22,541 nucleotides of DNA, taken from Amanita rubescens (lineage: Eukaryota > Basidiomycota > Agaricomycetes > Agaricales > Amanitaceae). A program made the translations under genes and the position numbers. Shown here one piece after another: positions 8,436 through 18,891 of this stretch (its first letter is position 1; every line of letters begins with the position of its first letter). The notes under the pieces are model-generated. The model made no database searches, was not told where the DNA came from, and was given only the letters and a program-made list of their open reading frames with translations. The DNA is taken from NCBI GenBank assembly GCA_015039365.1, contig WION01000726.1, forward strand, positions 1 to 22,541, written 5' to 3'.

Positions 8436-11400
8436 TCATTGCTGCTGCCTTTTACCATAAGTTGATGCTTCAAGCAGATTCAATCTGAGCTTCCTGAAGT
8501 GAATTGTGGTTGGGTGTTGGGATCCCATAGTTTCCTCCATTAACACAATGGCTTGTGCAAGTAAAACATCAGCCTTATCCAACCTCCCCTGACTTTGGTA
8601 TGTGACTGCTAGATTACCCATGCTTGTCAGAGTATTTGGGTGATGTGATCCAAGCTTTTCTTTCCTTGCCTCCATCACTTGTACCTCCAGCTTCTCTGCT
8701 TCATCCCACCTCCCCTGCTTTCTGTATGTGGCTGCTAGATTAGCAATGCTGTTCAGAGTATCTGGGTGGTGTGAACCAAGCTTTTCTTTGCTTGCCTTCA
8801 TGACTTGTACCTCCAGCTTCTCTGCTTCATCCCACCTCCCCTGATTCCTGTATGTGGATGCTAGATTAGTCATGCTTGTCAGAGTGTCTGGGTGTGATCC
8901 AAGCTTTTCTTTCCTTGCCTCCATAACTTGTACCTCCAGCTTCTCTGCTTCATCCCACCTCCCCTGGTTCTGGTATGTGATTGCTAGATTAGCCATGCTT
9001 CTCAGAGTGTCTGGGTGGCGTGAACCAAGCTTTTCTTTCCTTGCCTTCATGACTTGTACCTTCAGCTTCTCTGCTTCATCACACCTCCCCTGGTTCTGGT
9101 ATGTGGCTGCTAGATTAGCCATGCTTGTCAGAGTGTCTGGGTGGTGTGAACCAAGCTTTTCTTTCTTTGTCTCCATGACTTGTACCTCCAGCTTTTCTGC
9201 TTCATCCCACCTCCCCTGCTTCCCATATGTGGCTGCTAGATTACCCATGCTGTTCAGAGTGCTTGGGTGGTGTGAACCAAGCTTTTCTTTCCTTGCCTTC
9301 ATGACTTGTACCTCCAGCTTCTCTGCTTCATTCCACCTCCCCTGGTTGTGGCATGTGGCTGCTAGATTAGCCATGCTTGTCAGAGTGTCTGGGTGGTGTG
9401 AACCAAGCTTTTCTTTCTTCGTCTCCATGACTTGTACCTCCAGCTTTTCTGCTTCATCCCACCTCCCCTGCTTCCCATATGTGGCTGCCAGATTACCCAT
9501 GCTGTTCAGAGTGTCTGGGTGGTGTGAACCAAGTTTTTCTTTCCTTGCCTTCATGACTTGTACCTCCAGCTTTTCTGCTTCATCCCACCTCCCCTGGTTC
9601 CCATATGTGGCTGCTAGATTACCCATGCTGTTCAGAGTATCTGGGTGGTGTGAACCAAGCTTTTCTTTGCTTGCCTTCATGACTTGTACCTCCAGCTTCT
9701 CTGCTTCATCCCACCTCCCCTGATTCCCATATGTGGCTGCTAGATTACCCATGCTTGTCAGAGTGTCTGGGTGGTGTAATCCAAGCTTTTCTTTCCTTGC
9801 CTCCATAACTTGTACCTCCAGCTTCTCTGCTTCATCCCACCTCCCCTGGTTCTGGTATGTGATTGCTAGATTAGCCATGCTTCTCAGAGTGTCTGGGTGG
9901 TGTGAACCAAGCTTTTCTTTGCTTGCCTTCATGACTTGTACCTCCAGCTTCTCTGCTTCATCCCACCTCCCCTGGTTCATGTATGTGGCTGCTAGATTAG
10001 CCATGCTTGTCAGAGTGTCTGGGTGGTGTGAACCAAGCTTTTCTTTCTTTGTCTCCATGACTTGTACCTCCAGCTTTTCTGCTTCATCCCACCTCCCCTG
10101 CTTCCCATATGTGGCTGCTAGATTACCCATGCTGTTCAGAGTGTCTGGGTGGTGTAATCCAAGCTTTTCTCTCCTTGCCTCCATAACTTGTACCTCCAGC
10201 TTCTCTTTTTCATTCCAACCTCCAATACAATCAAATACAAGTGCAAATCTAACACATTCATCATCATAGTAGACAGTGCTCAAACTTAGCTCTACTGCAT
10301 GATCATAATTTGCTTTAATATGTGGGACAAGCAGACCACACAACTTATAGTTGTCAACACTGTAGTTCAGCTCTACAGAACATGCTAGCATGGCCCTTGT
10401 CATTGAAATCTGCCTATTATTTTCTTTGTCTGGAATTCTGCTTCTGTTCCAAGAGTTCACTAATGGATGTACTGAGTACATTTTACCACTCTTCTTCAGC
10501 AGGGAAAATGATAGCAGCACTTGTATCCCTAGTTGAAGTTGTATTATATCCCATTCTCCCTTCTTATCCAAAAACAACATGTTAGGATCCAACATTGATA
10601 CTGACAATGGGAGACCCAATTTCTGTTCTTCATCAATGTTCCTCTTTTTGTAATTTTCTGCTGCAATTTTAAACAATTCTTCGGGTATATTTTCATAATG
10701 CAGGAAGGCAATTATTCTATACAGGGTAGTAGCACTCTTAGCTGCTACAACTTCCTGAACATCTAATTCCTTTGAAACCCGTGTCTCAATCTCTTTCATT
10801 GAAATCTCCCAAGTTCCATATGTAGATGATCCATACCCAGATGCACCTTTGAAAGAAGGATTATTCATTAGTTGATCATGGTGTTTTGCATATATTTCCA
10901 GGTAATCTCCAAGTGAACATCTGCAGGCCATCATGTATGCCCCAGCCTGGTCAATTGCAAGAGGAATGGCACCAAGCTTTGAGATAAGATGCTTGGCCAA
11001 AATTTGAACCTCCTCAGATGTGTAATTTAGCCTAGCTGATTTGGAAAGCAATGATAGAGCCTCTTCTTCTTCCATTTCAAGAATTTCCATAGATTCCTCT
11101 GTGATCCTACATACTTCAAAATTCCTGCTTGTTATCAAGATATTTCCTCCATTTCCAGGTGGGAGAAATTTCTCAACCACTTCATATCCACCATCTGCAT
11201 TATCATATACCATCAACCAATTTGACTTTTTAGAAATCCATTTGAGAGTATGTGCAGCTGAGGAGACAACTTCAGGAGGGGCATTATTTGCTTGAGCAAT
11301 CTGCCTGAGTCTGAGATCAATGGCACTTTCTGAAGAAGCATCAATCCAAAATATGTCAGAAAATCTACAGTAACTCAGTTAATTTATATAGCCACAGAAG

Positions 11401-11875
11401 TTTAGCACTCACAAACTTTCATTTTCTTCAATAAATTTGAGGCAAATCTGAGTTTTGCCAATACCTCCCAAACCATGAAAAAGAAATGATTTCCTTTTCT
11501 CCATGCCATTGGAAACAAAATGATCCTTTAACCTCTGTAGATGTGCACTACGACCTGTAAACATCATGCTAGAGTGGTTCATAGGAGGCAAAGGTGCCAT
11601 CACTTCAGGAGAAACTGAAGGATTGTTGATTTGCTAGGGGTTATCATGACTATGGATATATTCACACCAATACAATAGTTGCCATCACGTACGATGTAAT
11701 TCCCACGGACATCAACCAACTGGCTATTTGCAATTATGACATTCTGAGCTGAAGCAAAGGTACCTGCACCAGTGGGTCCAGAGCTGGCTGCAACTGGAAG
11801 GATATTATTGCTATCGACATCCCTGGACTCATCATCTGCCGTATTGCGGCTTCGGGATGAGATGCAGTTGCCCAT
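8436..11875 (-). CDS. NB-ARC/TPR NLR-type STAND receptor, intact
   Basis: Exons: 11693-11875, 11413-11633, 8436-11364, with introns of 59 and 48 bases; 1110 residues. The start MGNCISS fits N-myristoylation at Gly2 and palmitoylation at Cys4, suggesting membrane attachment; the frame upstream of it is not conserved between the two copies. Residues 40-64 contain FASAQNVIIANSQ and VRGNYIQIN, resembling an N-terminal motif common in agaricomycete STAND proteins. NB-ARC follows: FTGR (86-89), P-loop GLGGIGKT (115-122), WLMVYDNAD (184-192), ILITSRN, then IPLAIDQAGAYM. A winged-helix-like VHPLVNSW replaces the plant MHD region. From about 516 to 1060 there are 13 TPR units of 42 residues (one of 41), then a degenerate unit. 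Such proteins act as ligand-gated oligomerising switches in fungal self/non-self recognition; the ligand and output here are unknown. The left copy is broken, so this is the only intact one in view. Confidence 0.93.
8589..10223 (-). repeat. TPR-coding array: 13 units of about 126 bases
   Basis: Units start at 10223 and recur every 126 bases; one unit lacks a codon (GSHPDT for GSHHPDT). The consensus is GRWDEAEKLEVQVM, KEKLGSHHPDTL, SMANLAATY. Variation clusters at a few positions: MKAS/MKAR/MEAR/METKK, NSM/TSM/RSM, and YGNQ/YGKQ/YQNQ. Units 1-4 (9720-10223) and 8-11 (8841-9341) share the same order of variants, pointing to duplication of a four-unit block. Confidence 0.95.
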
Positions 11876-12240
11876 GGGAAGTGAGGGTGTGTGCAAAGCA
11901 CACTTTACTAATGTGGTTGTCAAGAAGAAAGAGAGATTGTAACGCATGATGTCACGCTCGTTGTGAGAAAACCCGAAATGAATCGAGCACATTTCCATAC
12001 AGTATATTAACGTACGATGCTACTAGTACCCTGCATTGTCATGCCGAACCCGCCCACAGTGTAGCCCTCCATCGGCTCTAGTTCATTCACAACTAGCGAC
12101 ATAATGCTTCTGCTTCTGACCATTTGATCCCCCTTCCACCTCAGCAGTGCGGCTTTTCTCTCGCCTTCCACGACCGCGACTGCCAATATTTTTTCCCGCC
12201 ATCGTGCTTTTCTCACCACCCGCGTTCGTCCGACTCGTCT
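11876..12240. promoter_or_regulatory. Divergent intergenic region between right NLR and MIP1 remnant
   Basis: Counterpart of 2259-2640, conserved with several indels (for example gtgcaaagcacactttact). It must contain the NLR promoter. No convincing core promoter element was found. Confidence 0.45.
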
Positions 12241-13545
12241 CCCGCGATTATCTTGCAACCCCGTCTTTCCCTTCAACCTCGTTTTCTCTCCCAGTACACT
12301 TCCACCGCATCGGTCTCGCTACAACTTCTCCCTACCGTAACTTCGCACTCGACCTCGCATACCTTCTTCCTGCCCAGACCCATCCGAATGGTACCTTTCC
12401 TAGACAAAGTTCTTCTACAAACATGGCGTCGCCAGTTTCAGCGAACCCGTCCACGACGGCGTCTCAGGCTTTTGATGTAGAAATGCCAAAAGACTTACCC
12501 ATCGCCATAGCCGCCGGCCCAATGCCCATCTCATCCCCTTTGGCCCAGACACAGACCGACCCGTTGTAGGCCACAACACTTTCTTTTGATCGCGCCCGCG
12601 TCGAAAATGTATACTCCCTTGCCGCCGTGGACGGACACCATGTCTCTCCACCACGTTGCTGTGAGCGAAATATCCTCTCACCGGCATCCCGCGTGGAACA
12701 AGTGGAAAAGACGCAGGGAGTCGAAGAGGTCAAGTTATCGTCGATCTCATCGCGCGTGCAAGGGAGGATGAAGAGCGAGCGAGGGAACGACTCGGAGATA
12801 CGGAAACGGTGACGAGGGTTGTGGTGGAAATGGAGGAGTGTCTTATCAGTCCGCGGCAACGAAAACGAACACGATGACGATGGGAATAGAACGGGAATTG
12901 CTTGCCCCCGCCAACTCACTCATAGACGTCGCGAGACTCCCTTGCACAAATTGGAAGGCGAGCGTGCTCAATAAACTCGTTCAAATTACGCTAAGCGAGC
13001 TTATGCTCCTCCCTGACCTTCTTTGCTCCCTTCTTACCTATTGCGCCACTGATGTCCACATGGTTCACAATGTCTACAGCACCATTCCCCCTCCTTCCTC
13101 TCCCAGTGTCCACGCCCGTCTCCTCCTTGGCAGGTGTTCTCATCATGGGGTCCAACTCGACCTAGTGATGGTGCTATTGTCTGGTTCAAAAGACCTGGCC
13201 GACCGAATACAAGAGCTTGCAACTCGCGTGATGGACGAGACTAGAAAGGGTCCCGAATCTGACATTGTTCAAGATCCGTGGTTGTCTCAACTAGATTGAA
13301 GCACGGAAAAAAGCGGAAAGAGCAGGAAAACGGCGCCTGCTACGTATTGGCCGAAATGGTACTGGGACTTGAAGAGACCCAAAAAGGTTTACCTCCTGGT
13401 ACGATCGATCTCGAGCACGTCTCGAAACCGAATTGCAACGCTCTTGCTCAAGTTTAGCGCGGAGAGGCTATCCTTCTTGGATATACCAAGATCGTCTCTG
13501 ATATTCTCCAACCCTGCTGATTTGATTCTCGCCGACCATCACGAT
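12240..13545 (+). pseudogene. MIP1: Mitochondrial DNA polymerase gamma, broken 5' half (right copy)
   Basis: This is the same gene fragment as 2640-4075, with its own damage. Visible in shifting frames are HFHRIGLATTSPYRNFALDL, AFDVEMP (the Exo I Thr is missing), AIAAGP, DTMSLHHVAV, EDEERARERL, PANSLIDVARLPC, LLTYCATDVHMVHN, DPWLSQLD, then PKWYWDLKRPKK and RNRIATLLLKF. The last pieces reach the linker before the polymerase domain, a little farther than the left copy. Homology then stops abruptly and malate dehydrogenase 3' sequence starts at 13552, so a deletion fused the two. Stops and frameshifts rule out a working exonuclease or polymerase. Confidence 0.85.
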
Positions 13546-13551
13546 TTTCAA

Positions 13552-13745
13552 ATTCATTGCTTAGATTACTTTAGACGACGATGTGATCCATAACTGTATA
13601 TGTAATGAACTGTCGCTGGTTGTTACACTGCGTCTTCGATTTGTCCCTGCCACGTCATCGCGCCATGCCCGGTCGAACGTTTCGGTTATTTTATATTAGA
13701 ATCATTGTAGTAGCACTGCACAACCTCCAGTCCTGCCGCCGCGGT
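13552..13745 (+). pseudogene. Residual last codons and 3' flank of a malate dehydrogenase copy
   Basis: The sequence attcattgcttagattac matches attcgttgcttagattac at 7116-7133, with the stop codon at 13562-13564. Similarity continues through the 3' flank (ctggttgttac, ccctgccacgtc, gcactgcacaac). Everything upstream, meaning the rest of malate dehydrogenase and all of cyclin C, is absent from this block. Confidence 0.85.
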
Positions 13746-14150
13746 GATTGACTTGGCTCAGTACGGAAAAGCGGAACATGTTTTGAGCAAAGGACATGGC
13801 GACGGTTTGGCCCAGGAGAATGTCATGCGGAAAGTCAGTATGAAAGAATTCAGCTTCTGCCGTCTGGTACTGACCCATAACTTGATCCCGTCGCCCGCTC
13901 CACCAAAACTGTTGATACGGTATTTCTACCACCGTCTCCCAAGCCTGTTTAAACAGCTCCGCGTCTCTCAACAGTAACTAGCTCAAGCTCTTCAAGAGTA
14001 ACTGCGCCATAGGCTTAGGCCTGCTTGATGTCCCAGTTATGGCACGAAGAAAAGGCGGATGGCATACGTCGCGCTGAGGCTTGCAACTGCAAATAGGACA
14101 ACGTGGGGGCGGGTTGTTCGTCATTCTTGTGGTTGGAATTGCTCAGATTG
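13746..14150 (-). pseudogene. Unrecognised short gene remnant with one hydrophobic stretch (right copy)
   Basis: Counterpart of 7440-7790. The minus strand reads LFKQAWETVVEIPYQQFWW followed by an open segment containing GQYQTAEAEFFHTDFPHD. Farther upstream, in another frame, is the hydrophobic PHVVLFAVASLSATYAIRL. The open stretch covers about 90 residues at 13702-13971. I do not recognise the family. It may be an intron-split membrane protein gene or its relic. Confidence 0.3.
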
Positions 14151-14698
14151 CTTGTAAAGAGTGGAGCTTGTGCGCGCTGTGAGGAGGAGGGGTCAGCCTG
14201 TTCCGAGGCCCACTTGTGAGTGACTCGGCGAAGTGGATTCCTTAGAAGGAAAGCCTGAGGTGGTCACGTTATCGTGACGTCTGGTCCACACTCTAGTGTT
14301 CTCTAAACGTAGCTAAGTACGCTACGGTTACAACTTGAAACTAAAAGGCACGTGTTGCTGACAACATTTTATAGCAATTTCAACCGGACCGAATATGAAT
14401 GTCTGCCCGCGATGGCTATCTGCGTTTCAGATGACCACACTTTGTCAAAGCTGTGTCTGGGAGGAATCACAGGCAGTGCGCGATTGATGGCCTAATACGA
14501 CAGGGAAAAGCACGCTCAGTCAATAGGCCGTCGAGTCCAGCGCTGGAAAAACCTGTGCGCAATGCGTGAATTAGGACTTTGATCTTTTGGGATGATTAAA
14601 AACACGAGGGAACCCTAGCTCGTGCGTTACTTATAAATACCTTCGAAACGCAATGGATGTTCCACATATTCACACAGCTGATTCCAGCGCCCGCACTC
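14151..14698. promoter_or_regulatory. Upstream region of the TAP-type hydrolase
   Basis: No gene is seen here. The segment from about 14330 to 14548 is shared with 7950-8158 of the left block. The final 150 bases are unique to this block and contain the probable core promoter. Confidence 0.55.
14632..14639 (+). promoter_or_regulatory. Probable TATA box of the hydrolase gene
   Basis: tataaata lies 60 bases before the start codon at 14699, a reasonable TATA position for a fungal gene with a short leader. This is inferred from sequence and spacing alone. Confidence 0.55.
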
Positions 14699-16876
14699 AT
14701 GTGGATTACCTCTGTCTTAGTCGGGGCAGCCTTGGTCCATTGTTCCTATGCTCTATTTCATAGTCGCCGGGGACTACAACCTCGAGGTTCCAATGACGCA
14801 AATCCCGAAGCTATCTGGACTACAGTATGGACGTAAACAATTGTGCATATATTAAACTAACGGTTCATATAGTTGAATGCTTCTGAATCACTCGAGTGGC
14901 AAAATTGCTATCCCGGCCAAGTGCCGGAGGTCGAATGTGCGCTCTTGCTGGTACGTATTGCATTTCGTTCTGCACATACAGTTCGAACGGTCTTTTCAGG
15001 TATCTCTAAATTACTCGGAGCCCATTAGTTCGAGTAACAACGCATCTATTGCTATCATTCGTACCCTTTCACCATATCCGCCATCGTCAGAAAATTACAA
15101 AGGACCTCTCCTCTTCAATCCAGGGGGGCCGGGCGGAAGCGGAGTCGATATAGTGTTGAATGAAGGGCAATTATTACGCACACTTGCTGGAGACGCGTTT
15201 GACATCGTTGGCTTCGATCCGAGGGGTACGTTTTTATTTAAGCTTGTCTGTTCGCTCTAATTCACGTTTCAGGTGTCTCGCGCTCCACACCAACCGTCTC
15301 CTTCTTCGACAATAGTGCTGATAGGAATATATGGGCTTCCAGGGCGTCCGTTTTCAGTGTAGTCAACACCTCTACAAACAGCCTAGCCGAACTTGTCGCA
15401 GGTTCTCATGTAGTTGGGCAATTAGCAACAGTGACGAACCATGACGGATATTTGAATTTCATTAACACTGACTATGCTGCGCGCGACATGTTGCAGATTA
15501 CCAAGGCGTATGGGAGGGATAAAATCCAGTACTGGGGAATCTCGTGAGCACAATCTCAGACGATCTACTCTAAATCATGACATCATTATACGTAGATATG
15601 GATCTATCCTTGGTATGACGTTTGCCTCGTTGTTTCCTGTGAGTTTTAACTTCCAGCACATGCATTTAGCCATCTCACCGTCGACAGGACAACGTTGGTC
15701 GTCTGGTCGTCGACGGCGTCGTGGATGGAGATGACTATTTCTCAAGTGAGATGTTTCGTACTTCCCTCACAGGACTTAGTTCGACCAGTGATTGCTAGAC
15801 CAAGGGCTCAAGAACGTTCTTGATACCGATAAAACGATGCAGACTTTCTTTGATAGCTGCTACAATGCTGGACCGTCCGGCTGTGCGTTCTATGCATCCT
15901 CACCCACATCGATCTCGCAAAACCTTGCCAAGCTCTATGACATTACCAAATCTCGTCCATTCGGCGTTTTCGCACCCAATACCAGTTCATATGGTGTGGT
16001 TGACTATAATTTCTTGCGAAACTCCATTTCCTATGCTCTTTATTTCCCTTATCTAACGTTCCCCCTAATGGCCGAAGCGTTCGCCGAATTATCGAAAGGG
16101 AACGCAATACCAATATGGGAGGTTGGATCTTTCGTTGGATCAATCCTCGGTGGTTTTTTAGATGCCGGGATCGCCATTAGTTGTAACGATGGCAATTTGA
16201 TTCCTGGAACATTGGAGGACGCCGAGAAATATTACAATGAATTAGCGAAGACATCTGATTGGGCGGATGTTTGGGCGGGTAACAGACTTGCTTGCTCGTA
16301 AGCTATTTGCAAATGCAAGTTCTCTGACGAACCTAATTATATGACCCATTTAGTGGATGGCCAGACCTACCGAAAAACATCTTCAGAGGTGTGTCGTGCG
16401 TTTCATTATTCTCATTCATTTTTTAAAAAGAAATTCAGGCCCCCTCATGGGCAAAACGAGTCACCCAATACTATTCATTGGGAATGAGGCTGGTGAGTAA
16501 CTATTATTATAACACTGTCGGACACAGGCTGACGCCCAGGCAGATCCCGTAACCCCATTACAGAAGTACGTCCACCTCAATGAAGGTCAACTTCTCTTAT
16601 AACCCGTATTTCCAGTGCCAAGAAGATGTCAAAACGTTTTCCAGGATCTGTTGTTTTGACGCAAGATTCAGCAGGGGTGCGTATCCACAGTGTTGGACTC
16701 TTTTTTTTATTTACATGATGCTGCAGCATACCTCGATATCTGGCCCTTCCACATGCACTATGAAATATTTCCAAGCGTATTTGGTGAACGGTACGCTGCC
16801 GAAAGAAGGAACAGTTTGCCCTGTCTTGGGACCACCGTTGCCACAGCTTAACAATAATATAAGCATAAGTATATAA
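14699..16876 (+). CDS. Secreted TAP-type alpha/beta hydrolase (tripeptidyl/prolyl aminopeptidase-like)
   Basis: Exons: 14699-14824, 14873-14950, 15000-15225, 15273-15543, 15596-15638, 15688-15745, 15799-16297, 16354-16388, 16439-16492, 16544-16565, 16616-16676, 16727-16876. All eleven introns are 47-56 bases; 540 residues, normal for the family. MWITSVLVGAALVHCSYALF is a signal peptide, so export is likely. NPGGPGGSG (108-116) forms the oxyanion-hole loop. GISYGS gives nucleophile Ser234, EADPVTP gives Asp464, and GHTSISGPS gives His492. ACSGWP and the TAP C-terminal region are also present. Members release N-terminal peptides or hydrolyse related bonds; the real substrate is not predictable. 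Family members supply peptides or detoxify metabolites, and nothing nearby decides between these. An intact reading frame and triad suggest a working gene. The left block retains only its 3' scrap at 8160-8205. Confidence 0.93.
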
Positions 16877-17320
16877 ATCTTTAATCACGATATCGGTTCA
16901 AAGACGCGCATACATGCAGGAGGCTCACCTTGTAGGGTTAGCTTCCGACTTTTAGTATTGGAAAAACTTCGCCTTGTCTACCGATACTTGAGGAGGCATG
17001 ACCGCTTAGAACGTTCGATGAGGATCCTGGCATACCTGGACCAGCTCGATTGACGTTGGAGAGAGCGGGATCGCGGTTCGTTCTGCGATAGGATTGGAGA
17101 GGTACGAAGTGCCCAGAATGGCAATGCGTCGCCTACGTAGAGATGAGGCAGACGTTCTCGGAGGGGAAGCTAGGAGAGGCCAATTAGAATGCGGGACTCG
17201 TCGCGGTTCTTTGGGAAGTACTATTTGTTACTTACTGGGGATGAGTGGCCTTGGTTGTATAGGAAAGGGGGGGTCGCGACCTTCATTGCGGCCCCTTCGA
17301 CGACGTGTCTGGGACGTAGG
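16877..17320. other. Gene-free stretch after the hydrolase
   Basis: I see no supported gene. The short plus-strand reading at 17094-17459 is Arg/Gly-rich with no recognisable motif. The stretch includes the hydrolase 3' flank and leads up to the candidate mobile element. Confidence 0.5.
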
Positions 17321-18065
17321 GGCGCTCTATGAGTGCCCATATCGGACAAAATATGTTTGCATGGGGAATTTCGGGTGTGATCATGGAGGATCACGGCCGT
17401 TCATCGTGAACCGTCGTGAATTACCATGTCCCGGCGTGAATCACGGTGTTCCGGCATGATGGCATGCCAAACGTGAATGTGATCACGATCGCTGACATAA
17501 TATTCCCATACCTCAGCTCAGTGATGCGCGTGCTAGCCAGGCAATGCATCATCCACCGCCGACAATATTTGTACCCCAGAGATTGAAGAAGGGAGTGTGC
17601 GCCGGGAGTGAGGTCTGGGATTGTCCTAGAGAGGGCTGTGGAGGTGCCATTAGCACGCCACCGCTGGTATTTATCAAAATCAACCATCCCTTCGACCGTT
17701 CTCATCCAAAACCCCACTCATGTTGACTCCCTCGGTCACCTCCCTCCAAACAGTCAAGCCATCGAGGAGATCCTCACGCCCAAACGGCCGTCGGCAACTG
17801 GAATCGCTCTTGCTGAGCTGTGACTGTACCTCCACATCTCACATCTTCTGAAGCACCATTCGCCCTCAGACGATTGGTCTAATCGCTCGCCTGAGTCGCT
17901 CACCGACGCGGCGTATCTGATGCCGGGTATACGGTCGATGAGATGAGACCCAAGAGCTGAGCTCCAAAGGGACATCCTGGAAAGGTTCACCGGCGACGAA
18001 TTGGGACATCTGTGTCTTCCTCCGTCACGTCTGGGGTTTGAGTCAACAAACTATGAACAAGATTC

Positions 18066-18300
18066 TTGAAGCGGCCGAAACCTTCAAATCCTCTTTGCCA
18101 ATTGGACTTGTTTGATCGTTTCCGAACATCCCGTGGGGGACGGCCTATATACAGCGAACACAATTTGCGCAAGCCGGACATCGTCGTCTCTTTTGAACCC
18201 ACAGAAATCGCATGGAGTAATGTCATTGCACCGTTCGAGTTCAAGACCCGCAATAAAAGGGTGAGGACACAAACACCTCATGGACGGATCCTTCCCGAAA
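18066..18300 (+). pseudogene. FunK1-like fungal protein kinase, N-terminal fragment
   Basis: The open frame from 18066 contains LRKPDIVVSFEP (from about 18162) and EIAWSNVIAPFEFK (ending about 18245). The pattern KPDIV, then W, then PFEFK resembles the N-terminal region of the Agaricomycete FunK1 (Pkinase_fungal) family. Kinase motifs such as HRD and DFG are not seen nearby, and upstream frames contain stops. The frame runs on to 18665 without further family signal. It is probably a captured or stranded fragment. The call rests on a short motif. Confidence 0.35.
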
Positions 18301-18690
18301 GGCCAATTCCAGCATCGTCCAGAAGGAGGCTCTTTCACGCAGACAGTGCGCCCGTTAGCCACTCTCAACCCCCGCTTGCAATGAAAGTGTACCACCCAAC
18401 ACTCGCGGCACTGCAACAAGCCGCGATCAGTCGGGAAAGACTGGAGTTACCGCTAGCGTATCATGTGCATCCTCGTCGATGCCACCGGGCGTTCAAGCCA
18501 AGAGCCGAACAGAGTAGCGCCGTTGAGGGCGGGATACAGTATGAATTCCGGCGTCGATCAGGAACACGTTTATCGTCTCATACTATGCCAAGGCTTTTTT
18601 CTTTTGGTGGTTTTCGGGTCGAGGTGGTGGAGCAGGAAGGAGGGCATGAGGACTGGGTTGTGTAGAGGTTGTGGAGAATTCGAAGCTTGA
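18301..18690. other. Stretch with open frames but no recognisable gene
   Basis: Plus-strand reading continues to 18665, and overlapping minus readings exist, none with family motifs. I treat it as internal sequence of the candidate element. Confidence 0.4.
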
Positions 18691-18826
18691 TGATCACGGC
18701 AGTTTCACATCGCACGCTGGATCATGGCGGTTCACGCTGGATCACACCTGCCCACGCTGGATCACGGCAGTTCACGCTGGCTCACGACAGTCCACGGCGG
18801 GTCACGGTGTTCATGACGGATCACGA
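18691..18826. repeat. Degenerate 20-base minisatellite
   Basis: About five units of roughly 20 bases with consensus cgctggatcacggcagttca run from about 18713 to 18810, with flanking partial units. Shorter related copies in inverted orientation lie at 17370-17460, which is why both are read as subterminal repeats of one element. Confidence 0.75.
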
Positions 18827-18891
18827 CGCGAGGGCATATGTATCTGGATTTTGTCCGATACGGACCGTCATAGCGCTCGGATCGGGACCCG

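Larger units (their letters stand above)
17321..18890. mobile_element. Candidate non-autonomous element with inverted, repeat-rich ends
   Basis: The ends are inverted relative to each other. ccatatcggacaaaat at 17337-17352 matches, with one mismatch, the reverse complement of 18848-18863. Both are flanked outward by a gcgct/tatga stretch and inward by degenerate repeats of the type gtgaatcacgg / gtgatccagcgtgaac (about 17370-17460 and 18691-18826). No transposase is visible inside; a FunK1-like fragment sits in the middle. Exact termini and target-site duplication were not found, so class and borders are open. Confidence 0.45.

Noticed and set aside
8854..10269. Long plus-strand open frames of 289 and 178 residues
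   Set aside because: They are exactly antisense to the TPR array; the repeat unit lacks antisense stops, so openness is a by-product of repetition. Ser/Phe/Cys-rich repeats match no family.
11600..11998. Upstream methionine for the right NLR (start at 11998)
   Set aside because: The frame before MGNC is not conserved in the left copy, whereas MGNC is; the frame's stop at 11600 lies beyond an intron (11634-11692) that joins exon 1 to exon 2.
17094..17459. 121-residue plus-strand frame
   Set aside because: No recognisable motif, and it runs into the inverted repeat end of the candidate element.
18084..18419. Cys-rich minus-strand frame with a zinc-finger-like look
   Set aside because: Cysteine spacing fits no known finger, and it is antisense to the FunK1-like fragment.
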